Below, piece after piece: positions 8,401 to 15,963 of a DNA stretch of 64,000 nt. The DNA comes from Actinocorallia sp039871655 (lineage in GTDB: Bacteria > Actinomycetota > Actinomycetes > Streptosporangiales > Streptosporangiaceae). The notes beneath the pieces are model-generated. The model was not told where the DNA came from, did not search any database, and saw only the letters and a program-made list of their open reading frames with translations. Location: assembly GCF_039871655.1 (NCBI RefSeq), contig NZ_JBDPLZ010000002.1, positions 248,001-312,000 on the forward strand, in the 5' to 3' direction. A program made the position numbers and the translations under genes. Each line of letters begins with the position of its first letter. Position 1 is the first letter of the stretch.

Positions 8401-8406
8401 GGATGA
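6880..8406 (+). CDS. tnpB: RNA-guided endonuclease TnpB
   Basis: A 508-codon gene with an N-terminal helix-turn-helix/wedge region (YRFALDPNAGQEAALRSHCGAARTAYNWAV), a central region and a split RuvC nuclease: GIDLGIKHLAVL with Asp at about 227, VVVEDLNVAGM with Glu at about 323, a zinc ribbon CSGCG...CEHC, and LDRDENAARN at about 402-411. All catalytic acids are present, so it should be an active DNA nuclease directed by the omega-RNA from the element's right end. The last ~95 codons, after ARNLLALAAS, are Arg/Pro/Gly-rich, run through the right-end hairpins and may be scaffold rather than functional protein. GTG 6880 is preceded by AAGGAGG; an upstream in-frame GTG at 6826 is less likely. 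Confidence 0.88.
   Translation: MRKFRPRPGWVVQAYRFALDPNAGQEAALRSHCGAARTAYNWAVGWVTASWRQRGAEQTYGLGGEELTEWRPWSLPELRRAFNAAKRTDPRFADWWRENSKEAYSTGLAGAAAAFDNYAKSKQGRRRGGRVGRPRYKAKHKTALSCRFTTGTIRLEPDRRHVTLPRLGTLRTHEPTGKLHRRLEAGNARILSATVRHERGRWLVSFQVEVQRDLRRVTRPGSAVGIDLGIKHLAVLADSRGEVRHVPNPKHYETALKKLRRLSRRVSRRRGPDRRTGRSPSNRWVKANAERNRVQHRVANLRENALHQLTTAVRAEYAVVVVEDLNVAGMLRNRRLSRKIADAGFGRLRRQLTYKGHRHACPTVVADRWFPSSKTCSGCGAVKAKLPLHVRVFDCEHCPLVLDRDENAARNLLALAASTAVTGTGAAGDLGAKAPKPRGADRKTRTTRPGHQAGTGRADGAKPPHQLRGKETRTVNGHPACAAVVSPLRTFPAERPGMLISDYEISNG
8200..8400 (+). ncRNA. Putative omega-RNA overlapping the 3' end of tnpB
   Basis: TnpB guide RNAs derive from the right end of the element, overlapping the 3' part of the gene. 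The two hairpins at 8352-8369 and 8373-8397 fit a 3' scaffold, and the flank just after about 8400 would act as guide. The 5' end is a guess. No covariance model was run. Confidence 0.4.
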
Positions 8407-8449
8407 GACAGGTTCACCGTGCCGGGGTCCGGGTTCGGCGGGGCGCCGG

Positions 8450-8722
8450 TCAGTTCATGGCCGCGACGCGCGCGCCCAGCATGCGGCAGATGCCCGCGGC
8501 GGCGGCGTCGAGGTTGCTCGCGGCGGCCAGCAGGTCGCCCCAGGACCACCAGAGGGCCTGGTCCTCGAGGAACACGTGCTCGGCGGAGCCGGGGAGGCCC
8601 GGGTTGCTGACGTGGAGCGCGGGCGGACGGCCGATGGGCTGGTCCAGCCGGGCGCGCAGTCCGTGTGCGGTCAGCCGGTCGGCGAGTTCCCGCAGGCAGT
8701 CGGTAGAGGTCAGGGTGACCAT
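8450..8722 (-). CDS. Small hypothetical protein next to the TnpB element
   Basis: A 90-aa protein starting MVTLTSTDCLRELADRL, with GGAG eight bases before the ATG. It has an acidic/hydrophobic composition, a central LWWSWGDLLAAASN segment and no membrane helix, signal peptide or domain I recognise. Codon use is typical for the chromosome. It ends about 50 bp from the right end of the mobile element and points toward it. An upstream in-frame ATG at 8740 lacks a ribosome site. It might be a small ligand-binding or regulatory-partner protein; no function is assigned. Confidence 0.6.
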   Translation of the reverse strand: MVTLTSTDCLRELADRLTAHGLRARLDQPIGRPPALHVSNPGLPGSAEHVFLEDQALWWSWGDLLAAASNLDAAAAGICRMLGARVAAMN

Positions 8723-8943
8723 GAAAGATCTCCACTTCATTGTGGGGGGGTTTCTGGGCACTTACTTAAGGATTGCCCGGTTTTACCGAAATAAGCAAGT
8801 GAAACCAGTGATCTTTACCATTGTGCCGGTTCGCATGGTGATCCGATGGCGTTATCCCTCCGAAGCCCGGCTCCCGGGGCGTGAACCGCCTCACGGCCGT
8901 GGTCCGGGACGTCGATGTCGGCGGCATCGGCTGTAATGGGCTC

Positions 8944-11127
8944 GTGGTGAATCTCAGCGCAGACCTGCGAAGGGCGGTCGGGGACAAGACCGCCAAGATC
9001 CTCACGGCCAAGTGGGAGATGCGCACCGTCGGCGATCTGCTGCGCCACTACCCCCGCCGGTACGTCAGGCACGGGGAGCTGACGGACCTCGCCTCCCTCG
9101 CCGAGGGCGAGGACGTGACGATCGTGGGCAGGGTGGTCCGGCGCGAGCTGCGCAAGCTCCAGCGCAAGCCGTACCAGGTGTTCGAGGTGACGGTGCAGGA
9201 CGCCACCGGGAACACGCTCAACCTGAGCTTCTTCGGCACCGGCGTCTACCGCGCGGACAAGGAGCTCCAGCAGGGCACCCTGGCGATGATCGCGGGCAGG
9301 GTCGGGCACTACCGGGGGAAGGTCCAGCTCAACCACCCCGACTTCGAGGTCATCCCCGCGCTCGCCTCCGCCGAGACGGTCGAGGAGTACGCCACCAAGC
9401 CGATCCCGCTGTACCCGGCGACCAAGGAGCTCGCCTCCTGGAAGATCAAGAGCGCGATCGACCTCGTCCTCGGCCCCGGCCTGGAGGTGCCGGACCCGAT
9501 GCCGCCCGAACTGCTGGCCCGGCACCGACTGATCTCGCTGACCGACGCGCTGGAGCGCATCCACCGGCCCCGCGACGACGACGAGCTGAACTCCGCCCGG
9601 CGCCGCCTGAAGTGGGACGAGGCCTTCTACGTCCAGCTCGCCCTGGCCCAGCGCCGGCACGCGGCGGCCGCGCTGCCCGCCGCGCCCCGGCCGCCGCGTC
9701 CGGGCGGGCTGCTGGAGGTGTTCGACGCGTCCCTGCCGTTCACCCTCACCGAGGGCCAGCGCGCCGTGGGCGAGGAGATCTCCGCGGACCTCGCCGGCTC
9801 CCACCCCATGCACCGGCTGCTGCAGGGCGACGTGGGCGCGGGCAAGACGATCGTGGCGCTGCGGGCGATGCTGCAGGTCGTCGACGGCGGCGGGCAGGCG
9901 GCGCTGCTCGCGCCCACCGAAGTGCTGGCCCAGCAGCACCACCGCTCGATCACCGCGCTGCTGGGCCCGCTGGCCGAGGCCGGCCGGCTGGGCGGCGCCG
10001 AGCACGCCACCCGGGTGGCGCTGCTCACCGGCTCCCAGGGGGCCAAGGCCAAACGGGCGGCGCTGCTGGAGGCGGCCTCCGGCGAGGCCGGGATCGTGGT
10101 GGGCACGCACGCGCTGATCCAGGAGCACGTGCAGTTCGCCGACCTCGGCCTCATCGTGGTGGACGAGCAGCACCGCTTCGGCGTCGAGCAGCGCGACGCG
10201 CTGCGCGAGAAGGTCGCCGGGGGGAGGCCGCACGTGCTCGTCATGACCGCCACGCCCATCCCGCGCACGGTCGCCATGACGGTGTTCGGAGACCTGGACA
10301 CCTCGGTGCTGCGCCAACTGCCCGCGGGACGGTCCCCGATCGCCACCCATGTCGTCCCGGCGGAGAAGCCCGCCTACCTGAAGCGGGCCTGGGAGCGCAT
10401 CCGCGAGGAGGTGGAGCAGGGCAGACAGGCCTACATCGTGTGCCCCCGCATCGGCGAGGAGGACGCCTCGCCCGCGGCGCATCCCGGGGAGGCCGCGCCG
10501 CAGGAGGGCGCGCGCCCGCCGCTGGCCGTCCTGGACCTCCTGCCGATGCTGGAGGGGGAATTGCTGGCGGGCCTGCGCATCGGGGTCCTGCACGGCCGGC
10601 TGCACCCCGACGAGAAGGACGCGGTGATGCGCCGGTTCGCCGCCGGGGAGCTGGACGTCCTGCTGGCCACCACGGTGATCGAGGTGGGGGTGGACGTGCC
10701 GAACGCCACCGTCATGATGATCATGGACGCGGACAGGTTCGGCGTCTCCCAGCTGCACCAGCTGCGCGGCCGGGTCGGCCGGGGAAGCCTGCCCGGCCTG
10801 TGCCTGCTGGTCACCGACACCCCGCCCGAGAGCGGGTCCAGGGAGCGGCTCGACGCGGTGGCCGCCACCACGGACGGCTTCGAGCTCTCCCGTCTCGACC
10901 TGGAGCAGCGCCGCGAGGGCGACATCCTGGGCGCGGCGCAGTCCGGCCGCCGCTCCACCCTCCGGCTGCTCACCCTGCTGCGTGACGAACGCCTCATCGC
11001 CCGCGCCCGCGAGGAGGCGGCCGCCCTGGTCGCCGCCGATCCCGAGCTGGCCGCCCATCCCGGCCTGGCCGAAGGGCTCGCCGAACTCCTCGACGAGGAC
11101 CGCGTGGAGTACCTGGAGAAGGCCTGA
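8944..11127 (+). CDS. recG: ATP-dependent DNA helicase RecG
   Basis: RecG is a monomeric helicase that remodels stalled forks and Holliday junctions. The 727-aa product has the N-terminal wedge (OB-fold) region (DLLRHYPRRYV, then IVGRVVRRELR), Walker A GDVGAGKTIVALRA, DEQHRFGVEQRDAL (DEQH box), MTATPIPRTVAM, and the C-terminal ATTVIEVGVDVPNATVMMI, HQLRGRVGRG helicase block, ending in the accessory hook. Two adjacent GTG codons (8944, 8947) fit the family start; TGTAAT six bases before 8944 suggests a leaderless mRNA. The 221 bp before it (8723-8943) are AT-richer and hold no other gene that I see. Confidence 0.95.
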   Translation: MVNLSADLRRAVGDKTAKILTAKWEMRTVGDLLRHYPRRYVRHGELTDLASLAEGEDVTIVGRVVRRELRKLQRKPYQVFEVTVQDATGNTLNLSFFGTGVYRADKELQQGTLAMIAGRVGHYRGKVQLNHPDFEVIPALASAETVEEYATKPIPLYPATKELASWKIKSAIDLVLGPGLEVPDPMPPELLARHRLISLTDALERIHRPRDDDELNSARRRLKWDEAFYVQLALAQRRHAAAALPAAPRPPRPGGLLEVFDASLPFTLTEGQRAVGEEISADLAGSHPMHRLLQGDVGAGKTIVALRAMLQVVDGGGQAALLAPTEVLAQQHHRSITALLGPLAEAGRLGGAEHATRVALLTGSQGAKAKRAALLEAASGEAGIVVGTHALIQEHVQFADLGLIVVDEQHRFGVEQRDALREKVAGGRPHVLVMTATPIPRTVAMTVFGDLDTSVLRQLPAGRSPIATHVVPAEKPAYLKRAWERIREEVEQGRQAYIVCPRIGEEDASPAAHPGEAAPQEGARPPLAVLDLLPMLEGELLAGLRIGVLHGRLHPDEKDAVMRRFAAGELDVLLATTVIEVGVDVPNATVMMIMDADRFGVSQLHQLRGRVGRGSLPGLCLLVTDTPPESGSRERLDAVAATTDGFELSRLDLEQRREGDILGAAQSGRRSTLRLLTLLRDERLIARAREEAAALVAADPELAAHPGLAEGLAELLDEDRVEYLEKA

Positions 11128-11181
11128 GTCCCCTCAGCCTCCGCGGGACCGTGCCGGACCCGTTCGGGGGAGAATGAGGGC

Positions 11182-11742
11182 ATGACACGGGTGATCGCCG
11201 GGGTGGCGGGGGGCAGAAGGCTGGCGACGCCGGAGGGACGGGACACCCGGCCCACCGGGGACCGGGCCAGGGAGGGGCTCTTCTCGACCGTCGGAGCCCT
11301 GCTGGGATCCCTGGAGGGGGTCCGGGTGGCGGACCTCTTCGCCGGATCGGGGGCGGTGGGGCTGGAGGCGCTGTCGCGGGGCGCGGCGCACGCGCTGCTG
11401 GTGGAGGCGAACGCCAAGGCGGCCAGGGTGATCCGGGAGAACATCCGGACGCTGGGACTGCCGGGCGCGGAACTCGTCGTCGACAAGGTCGAACGGGTCC
11501 TGAGCCGGCCGCCGGAGGAGCCCTACGACTTCGTGTTCGCCGACCCGCCCTACGCGGTGGCGGACGAGGCGGTCGTCGCGCTCCTGGAAGCGCTGCGGGA
11601 CAACGGATGGCTGGCGCCGGACGCGCTGGTGGCGGTGGAGAGGGCGAGCCGGGGAAGAGCGCTGGAGTGGCCCGCGGGGTACGAGGCGGAACGTGACCGC
11701 AGATACGGGGAGGCGATCTTCTACTACGGGTCGCACGCGTGA
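11182..11742 (+). CDS. rsmD: 16S rRNA (guanine(966)-N2)-methyltransferase
   Basis: RsmD methylates G966 of 16S rRNA using SAM. The 186-aa protein shows RVIAGVAGGRRL at the N-terminus, the family motif RPTGDRAREGLFS, SAM-binding motif I VADLFAGSGAVGLEALSRGA, and the catalytic FADPPYAVADEAV at about residues 116-128, the DPPY motif of N2-guanine/N6-adenine methyltransferases. Length is normal. It follows recG by 54 bp and precedes coaD, the standard rsmD-coaD pair. Confidence 0.95.
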   Translation: MTRVIAGVAGGRRLATPEGRDTRPTGDRAREGLFSTVGALLGSLEGVRVADLFAGSGAVGLEALSRGAAHALLVEANAKAARVIRENIRTLGLPGAELVVDKVERVLSRPPEEPYDFVFADPPYAVADEAVVALLEALRDNGWLAPDALVAVERASRGRALEWPAGYEAERDRRYGEAIFYYGSHA

Positions 11743-11817
11743 TGCCGAGGGCGCTGCGAAGGAGACGGAGCACGATTTGGTACGGTCTCGCCGTTCGAGC
11801 TGAAAGGGAATATCGCC

Positions 11818-12297
11818 GTGCGCCGTGTCGTCTGCCCGGGCTCCTTCGACCCGGTGACCAATGGCCATCTGGACATCATCAGCAGGGCCTCCCGCCTCTA
11901 TGACGAGGTGGTGGTGATGGTGTCCATCAACCTTGCGAAGAAGAGCCTGTTCACGGTGGAGGAGCGGCTCGAACTGATCCGCGAGGTCACCAGGGACTAC
12001 GGGAACGTCAAGGTGGACGCCTTCCGCGGTCTCACCGTCGACTACTGCAAGCAGCACGACATCCCCGTGATCGTGCGGGGGCTGCGGGCGGTCACCGACT
12101 ACGACTACGAGCTGCAGATCGCGCAGATGAACCACCGCATGTCGGGGGTGGAGACCCTCTTCATGGCGACCAACCCGCTGTACGCCTTCCTCTCGTCGAG
12201 CCTGATGAAGGAGGTCGTCCAGTGGGGCGGCGACGTGACGGGCCTGGTGCCCCAGCTGGTGCACGACCGCCTGATCGAGCGGCTCAAGGACTCCTGA
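11818..12297 (+). CDS. coaD: Phosphopantetheine adenylyltransferase
   Basis: CoaD transfers AMP to 4'-phosphopantetheine in coenzyme A synthesis. The 159-aa protein has the nucleotidyltransferase motif CPGSFDPVTNGHLDII (TxxH equivalent TNGH), KSLFTVEERLELI, FRGLTVDYCK, VRGLRAVTDYDYELQIAQMN and TLFMATNPLYAFLSSSLMKEV with the SSS.K/EV signature. GTG 11818 is the family start, with AAAGGGAA upstream. All expected active-site residues are present. Confidence 0.97.
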   Translation: MRRVVCPGSFDPVTNGHLDIISRASRLYDEVVVMVSINLAKKSLFTVEERLELIREVTRDYGNVKVDAFRGLTVDYCKQHDIPVIVRGLRAVTDYDYELQIAQMNHRMSGVETLFMATNPLYAFLSSSLMKEVVQWGGDVTGLVPQLVHDRLIERLKDS

Positions 12298-12341
12298 GGA
12301 GGTCCGGGGCCTCCCCGGCCGCCCGAACAGCGGTGCGCGAG

Positions 12342-12370
12342 TTGGGATAGCCTCCAGGCTTCGGTATCCT
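12342..12370 (+). promoter_or_regulatory. Sigma-70-type promoter of the yceD-rpmF-rnc-mutM operon
   Basis: TTGGGA and TATCCT are separated by exactly 17 bp, in the 173-bp gap between coaD and yceD. Predicted 5' UTR is about 95 nt. Confidence 0.5.
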
Positions 12371-12470
12371 TGGTGGTCGGCCATGCCTGACGTGGCGATC
12401 CAACCGTGCACGATGCTCACCCGACGGTCCGTCCTCCGGCCGGCCCGAAGGTGGGACCGAAGGGGGAACC

Positions 12471-13031
12471 CTGTCCAGTCTTGATCCCAAGGCTCCACTC
12501 GTCCTCGACACGAGAACGCTGGGCCGCCGTCCGGGATCGATGAAGGAACAGCGGATCACCGCCCCGGCACCAGAGGGTCTCGGCGTCGAGATGGTCGGCG
12601 TTCCCAAGGACGCCGAACTCGAGCTGGACCTGCGGCTCGAATCGGTGATGGAGGGCGTGCTCGTCTCGGGCACGGCGTTCTTGCCCATCGAGGGGGAGTG
12701 CGCACGCTGCCTGGACGAGATCTCCTTCACCATGGAGGTCGAGTTCCAGGAACTGTTCGTCTACGACGACACCCGCTCAGCGGCGGGGGCCGACGAAGAC
12801 GAACGTCGTCTGGAGGGAGATCTCCTCGATCTCGAGCCGGTGCTCAGGGACGCGGTGGTGCTCGCACTGCCGTTGTCCCCCCTGTGCCAGGACGATTGTC
12901 CCGGCCTCTGCGCGGAGTGCGGTGAACGGCTGGCCGATGTCGGCCCCGAGCATTCACACGACGTCGCCGACCCCCGGTGGGCGGCACTGCAGGGCCTTGT
13001 CGAAACACGAGAAGAAAGCCAGGAGGGCTGA
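12471..13031 (+). CDS. yceD: YceD/DUF177 family protein
   Basis: YceD (DUF177) proteins are encoded just before rpmF and are linked to 23S rRNA accumulation. The protein shows the core VMEGVLVSGTAFLPIEGECARCLDEISFTMEVEFQELF, an acidic region (DLLDLEPVLRDAVVLALP) and the C-terminal CQDDCPGLCAECG. The family's N-terminal block (here LVLDTRTLGRRPGSM) is encoded upstream of the first ATG at 12540, so translation probably begins at CTG 12471, which has AGGGGG directly upstream. That gives 186 aa. CTG starts are rare. The stop is three bases before the rpmF GTG, an operon arrangement. Confidence 0.85.
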   Translation: MSSLDPKAPLVLDTRTLGRRPGSMKEQRITAPAPEGLGVEMVGVPKDAELELDLRLESVMEGVLVSGTAFLPIEGECARCLDEISFTMEVEFQELFVYDDTRSAAGADEDERRLEGDLLDLEPVLRDAVVLALPLSPLCQDDCPGLCAECGERLADVGPEHSHDVADPRWAALQGLVETREESQEG

Positions 13032-13034
13032 CAA

Positions 13035-13211
13035 GTGGCCGTCCCGAAGCGGAAGAAGTCCCGCAGCAACACCCGGCACCGCCGGTCCCAGTGGAAGGCG
13101 CCCCGCGTCGCGCTGGTCGAGTGCCCGCAGTGCCGGGACCAGAAGCTGCCCCACGTCGCGTGCGGCACCTGCGGTACCTACAACAAGCGCCAGGTCGTCG
13201 AGACGGCCTGA
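13035..13211 (+). CDS. rpmF: 50S ribosomal protein L32
   Basis: A 58-aa protein beginning VAVPKRKKSRSNTRHRRSQW, the classical L32 start, followed by a zinc ribbon (CPQC and CGTC). L32 is a small structural protein of the large subunit and the zinc-binding C+ form here is typical of actinobacteria. GTG 13035 lies just after the yceD stop, with an AGGAGG ribosome site inside the end of yceD. It is shorter than usual gene-caller limits but certain from sequence. Confidence 0.95.
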   Translation: MAVPKRKKSRSNTRHRRSQWKAPRVALVECPQCRDQKLPHVACGTCGTYNKRQVVETA

Positions 13212-13257
13212 ACCGCCTGAGAAGAGTGAATCCGGGGGTCGGCTCCGTGCGTCGCAC

Positions 13258-13289
13258 GGTCCGCCCCCCGGTTTCGTGGAGGGCGGACC
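13258..13289 (+). terminator. Hairpin between rpmF and rnc
   Basis: Perfect 9-bp arms GGTCCGCCC and GGGCGGACC with a 14-base loop in the 255-bp gap between rpmF and rnc. It could be a partial terminator or an RNase III-sensitive stem controlling rnc. The rest of the gap shows no gene. Confidence 0.5.
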
Positions 13290-13466
13290 AGGAGCACCCG
13301 AGGCCGTGGTGCACGCCGGAATCCCGTGGCGGGGAACCCGTGGTGACGAACACGGGATCCGCCCGGCGCGCACCTCGTCTTCTGGTACCCGGGACACCGG
13401 TGCCGCGGGCTTCCTTCCGCGAGCCCGGCGCCCTCCTTCGTGAACCCATCACGTGAGGAGTGAGGC

Positions 13467-14210
13467 ATGACCGTCCCGACTTCCGAGCTCGAGGCCAGAA
13501 TCGGCCTGAAGCTCGACCCCGAACTGCTGGAGCGGGCGCTCACCCACCGCTCGTACGCCTACGAGAACGGCGGGCTGCCCACCAACGAGCGCCTGGAGTT
13601 CCTCGGCGACTCGGTGCTCGGCCTGGTCGTCACCGACACCCTGTACCGCAACCACCCGGACCTGCCCGAGGGCCAGCTGGCCAAGCTGCGCGCCGCCGTG
13701 GTCAACATGAAGGCGCTGGCCGGCGTCGCCCGCTCGCTGCTGGACCTGGGCGCCCACATCCGCCTCGGCCGGGGCGAGGAGGGCACCGGGGGCCGGGACA
13801 AGGCCTCCATCCTGGCCGACACGCTGGAGGCCGTGATCGGGGCGGTGTACCTGGACCGGGGCCTGGAGGAGGCCTCGGCGCTGGTGCACCGGCTCTTCGA
13901 CGACCTGATCGAGCACTCGTCGAACCTGGGCGCGGGCCTGGACTGGAAGACCTCCCTGCAGGAGCTCACCGCGGACGAGGGCCTGGGCGTGCCCGAGTAC
14001 CTGGTGACCGAGAGCGGCCCGGACCACCAGAAGAGCTTCCGCGCCTGCGTGCGGGTCGGCGGCCGGACCTACGGGGAGGGCGAGGGCCGCAGCAAGAAGG
14101 ACGCCGAGCAGAAGGCCGCCGAGGCCGCCTGGACGGAGATCCGCGCTGATCGCGCTGATCGCGCGGAGACACAGCAGGGCAAGCGGGCAGGCCGGACCGC
14201 CGATGCCTGA
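13467..14210 (+). CDS. rnc: Ribonuclease III
   Basis: RNase III cleaves double-stranded RNA in rRNA maturation and mRNA turnover. The 247-aa protein has the RNase III domain with signature NERLEFLGDSVLGLVV (catalytic Glu and Asp), ASILADTLEAVIGAVYLDRG with the second Asp/Glu pair, and a C-terminal dsRNA-binding domain (DWKTSLQELTADEGLG, GEGRSKKDAEQKAAEAAW). GAGGAGTGAGG precedes the ATG. The last 8 bp overlap mutM. A short repeated segment (ADRADRAE) near the C-terminus comes from a duplicated CGCGCTGATCG-type tract. Confidence 0.96.
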   Translation: MTVPTSELEARIGLKLDPELLERALTHRSYAYENGGLPTNERLEFLGDSVLGLVVTDTLYRNHPDLPEGQLAKLRAAVVNMKALAGVARSLLDLGAHIRLGRGEEGTGGRDKASILADTLEAVIGAVYLDRGLEEASALVHRLFDDLIEHSSNLGAGLDWKTSLQELTADEGLGVPEYLVTESGPDHQKSFRACVRVGGRTYGEGEGRSKKDAEQKAAEAAWTEIRADRADRAETQQGKRAGRTADA

Positions 14211-15072
14211 GCTGCCCGAGGTCGAGGTCGTGCGGCGCGGGCTGGCGCGCTGGGCCTCGGGCCGGACGGTGGAGTCCGTGGAGGTCCTGCACCCCCGCGC
14301 GGTGCGCCGCCATCTGCCGGGGGCGGCGGACTTCGCGGCGGGGGTCGCCGGGCGCACCCTGGAGGAGCCCCGGCGGCGGGGCAAGTACCTGTGGCTGCCC
14401 TTCGGGGAGGCCGCGGTCCTGGCCCATCTGGGCATGAGCGGCCAGCTGCTGGTGGGGGAGGCGGACGCCCCGCCGCAGCGCCATCTGAGGGTGCGGTTCG
14501 CCTTCGCCGACGGCGGTCTGGACCTGCGGTTCGTCGACCAGCGCACGTTCGGGCACCTCATGGTCTGCCCTCTGGTGCCCGACCCCCGGGGCGGCGAGGG
14601 GGGCGTCCCCGACGTGATCGGGCACATCGCGGCCGACCCGTTCGAGCCGGTGTTCGACGACGAGGCGTTCTTCGGAGCCCTCAAGCGCCGGCAGACGGGG
14701 ATCAAGCGGGCGTTGCTCGACCAGTCGCTGATCAGCGGGGTGGGCAACATCTACGCAGACGAGGCGCTGTGGCGGGCCGGGCTGCACGGCGAGCGGTCCG
14801 CCGCGAGGCTGACCAGGGCGCAGGCCGTCCTGCTCCTGCGGTCGGTGCGGGACGTCATGGACGAGGCCCTGCGGGCCGGGGGCACTTCCTTCGACAGCCT
14901 GTACGTGAACGTGAACGGCGAAAGCGGATACTTCGAACGTTCCCTGAACGCCTATGGGCGCCGTGACGAGCCCTGCGGAAGATGCGGGACGGCGATCCTG
15001 CGGGAGGTCTTCATGAATCGTTCCTCCTACAGTTGCCCGCGCTGCCAGCCGAGGCCGCGACTTGTCCGGTGA
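14203..15072 (+). CDS. mutM: Formamidopyrimidine-DNA glycosylase
   Basis: MutM (Fpg) excises oxidised purines such as 8-oxoguanine and nicks the strand by beta,delta-elimination. The 289-aa product begins MPELPEVEVVRRGL, where Pro2 is the catalytic nucleophile and Glu3 and Glu6 assist. It has GKYLWLPF, HLGMSGQLL, the H2TH region DQSLISGVGNIYADEALW and a C-terminal zinc finger CGRCGTAI...SYSCPRCQ. It overlaps both rnc upstream and the acylphosphatase gene downstream. Confidence 0.97.
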   Translation: MPELPEVEVVRRGLARWASGRTVESVEVLHPRAVRRHLPGAADFAAGVAGRTLEEPRRRGKYLWLPFGEAAVLAHLGMSGQLLVGEADAPPQRHLRVRFAFADGGLDLRFVDQRTFGHLMVCPLVPDPRGGEGGVPDVIGHIAADPFEPVFDDEAFFGALKRRQTGIKRALLDQSLISGVGNIYADEALWRAGLHGERSAARLTRAQAVLLLRSVRDVMDEALRAGGTSFDSLYVNVNGESGYFERSLNAYGRRDEPCGRCGTAILREVFMNRSSYSCPRCQPRPRLVR

Positions 15073-15349
15073 AAGGGGTGGCGTCCGGCTCACGGCCTGG
15101 GTGCGCGGTGAGGTCCAGGGGGTGGGTTTCCGCTGGTGGACCAGGGCCCGGGCGCTGGAGTTGGGCTTGGTGGGCTCGGCCTCGAACCTGAGGGACGGCA
15201 GGGTGGAGGTCATCGCCGAAGGGGACCGTTCCACCTGCGAAAAGCTGCTCGAACTGCTGGGTTCGGATGCCGCTCCCGGCCGTGTGACGGGTGTGACCGA
15301 ACAGTGGGGTGTGGCCCGTGGGAGCAATGTCGGTTTCGTTGAGAGATGA
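15062..15349 (+). CDS. acyP: Acylphosphatase
   Basis: A 95-aa enzyme hydrolysing acyl phosphates. Signature 1 is GEVQGVGFRWWTRARA with the catalytic Arg, and the second block is GSASNLRDGRVEVIAEG with the catalytic Asn. TTG 15062, overlapping mutM by 11 bp, gives the standard length; the preceding mutM end suggests coupled translation. It closes the rnc-mutM-acyP operon. Confidence 0.9.
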   Translation: MSGERGGVRLTAWVRGEVQGVGFRWWTRARALELGLVGSASNLRDGRVEVIAEGDRSTCEKLLELLGSDAAPGRVTGVTEQWGVARGSNVGFVER

Positions 15350-15530
15350 CCGGGTGGGTATTCCGTCCGCGACCTGCTAAACTCTATAGGACAAGGTTGT
15401 TACTGGTCTGTGATGTCCAGCTTGACCGGCACACCGGCCGGAGCAACTTACTTGAATTGATATGCACCGCCCTCACTCCGAGGGTGTGGTGTGATCTCTG
15501 CTGGTTACTCAGCGTGGAGGACCCTCAATC

Positions 15531-15716
15531 ATGGCGAAGGCTCTACTAGGCCACGTCGGCGGTCCCGACCCCCGGATGGTCGCGGAGATGCGACGTCTCC
15601 AGCGGCGCGTCCGGGATCTGGAAGCCGAGCTTGTCAGGCTCCAGGAAGAGAACGAAGCGCTCTCCTCGTCCGAGGCTGTGCACTCCGTGAAGGACCGCGA
15701 ACCCGCGCTCACCTGA
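15531..15716 (+). CDS. Small conserved coiled-coil protein
   Basis: A 61-aa protein beginning MAKALLGHVGGPDPRMVAEMRRLQRRVRDL, with heptad-like Leu/Arg/Glu spacing through residues 18-45, so a short coiled coil is likely. Very similar small proteins occur upstream of smc in many actinomycetes; no function is known. GGAGG lies ten bases before the ATG. The 181-bp gap before it (15350-15530) is AT-richer and probably holds its promoter, but no convincing -35/-10 pair was found. It is followed by a strong terminator, so it is a separate transcription unit. Confidence 0.85.
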   Translation: MAKALLGHVGGPDPRMVAEMRRLQRRVRDLEAELVRLQEENEALSSSEAVHSVKDREPALT

Positions 15717-15728
15717 GGCGCCGGTTCA

Positions 15729-15790
15729 CACCCGCGAGAAGGCGGGTGCTGACAGGACAGGGACGTCGATCACGGCGTCCCTTTTGTCAT
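15729..15790 (+). terminator. Double hairpin terminator with T tract before smc
   Basis: Two stem-loops: CACCCGC/GCGGGTG at 15729-15748, then AGGGACG/CGTCCCT at 15759-15782 followed by a T-rich run. This is the clearest Rho-independent terminator in the window. Confidence 0.8.
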
Positions 15791-15963
15791 TTCTCCCGGA
15801 AAGCCTCGATCCGTGGAAAGACCGGCGGCGCCGGCCGGACGGCGGCGTGCACAGGCGCGCCCGTGAGCGCGTTCTCGGCGCTAAGCTGCCGCTGAGCCGC
15901 ATGGCCGCCTCCGGCCGCCACGCCGGAGCCGTCACCGAAGACCGGGAGGGGGACCCGCCGGGC

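Noticed and set aside
13212..13466. Open frames crossing the rpmF-rnc gap
   Set aside because: They overlap the hairpin and both flanking genes; no family resemblance.
15350..15530. Possible tRNA or small RNA gene before the coiled-coil gene
   Set aside because: No cloverleaf or recognisable RNA fold; probably a promoter region.
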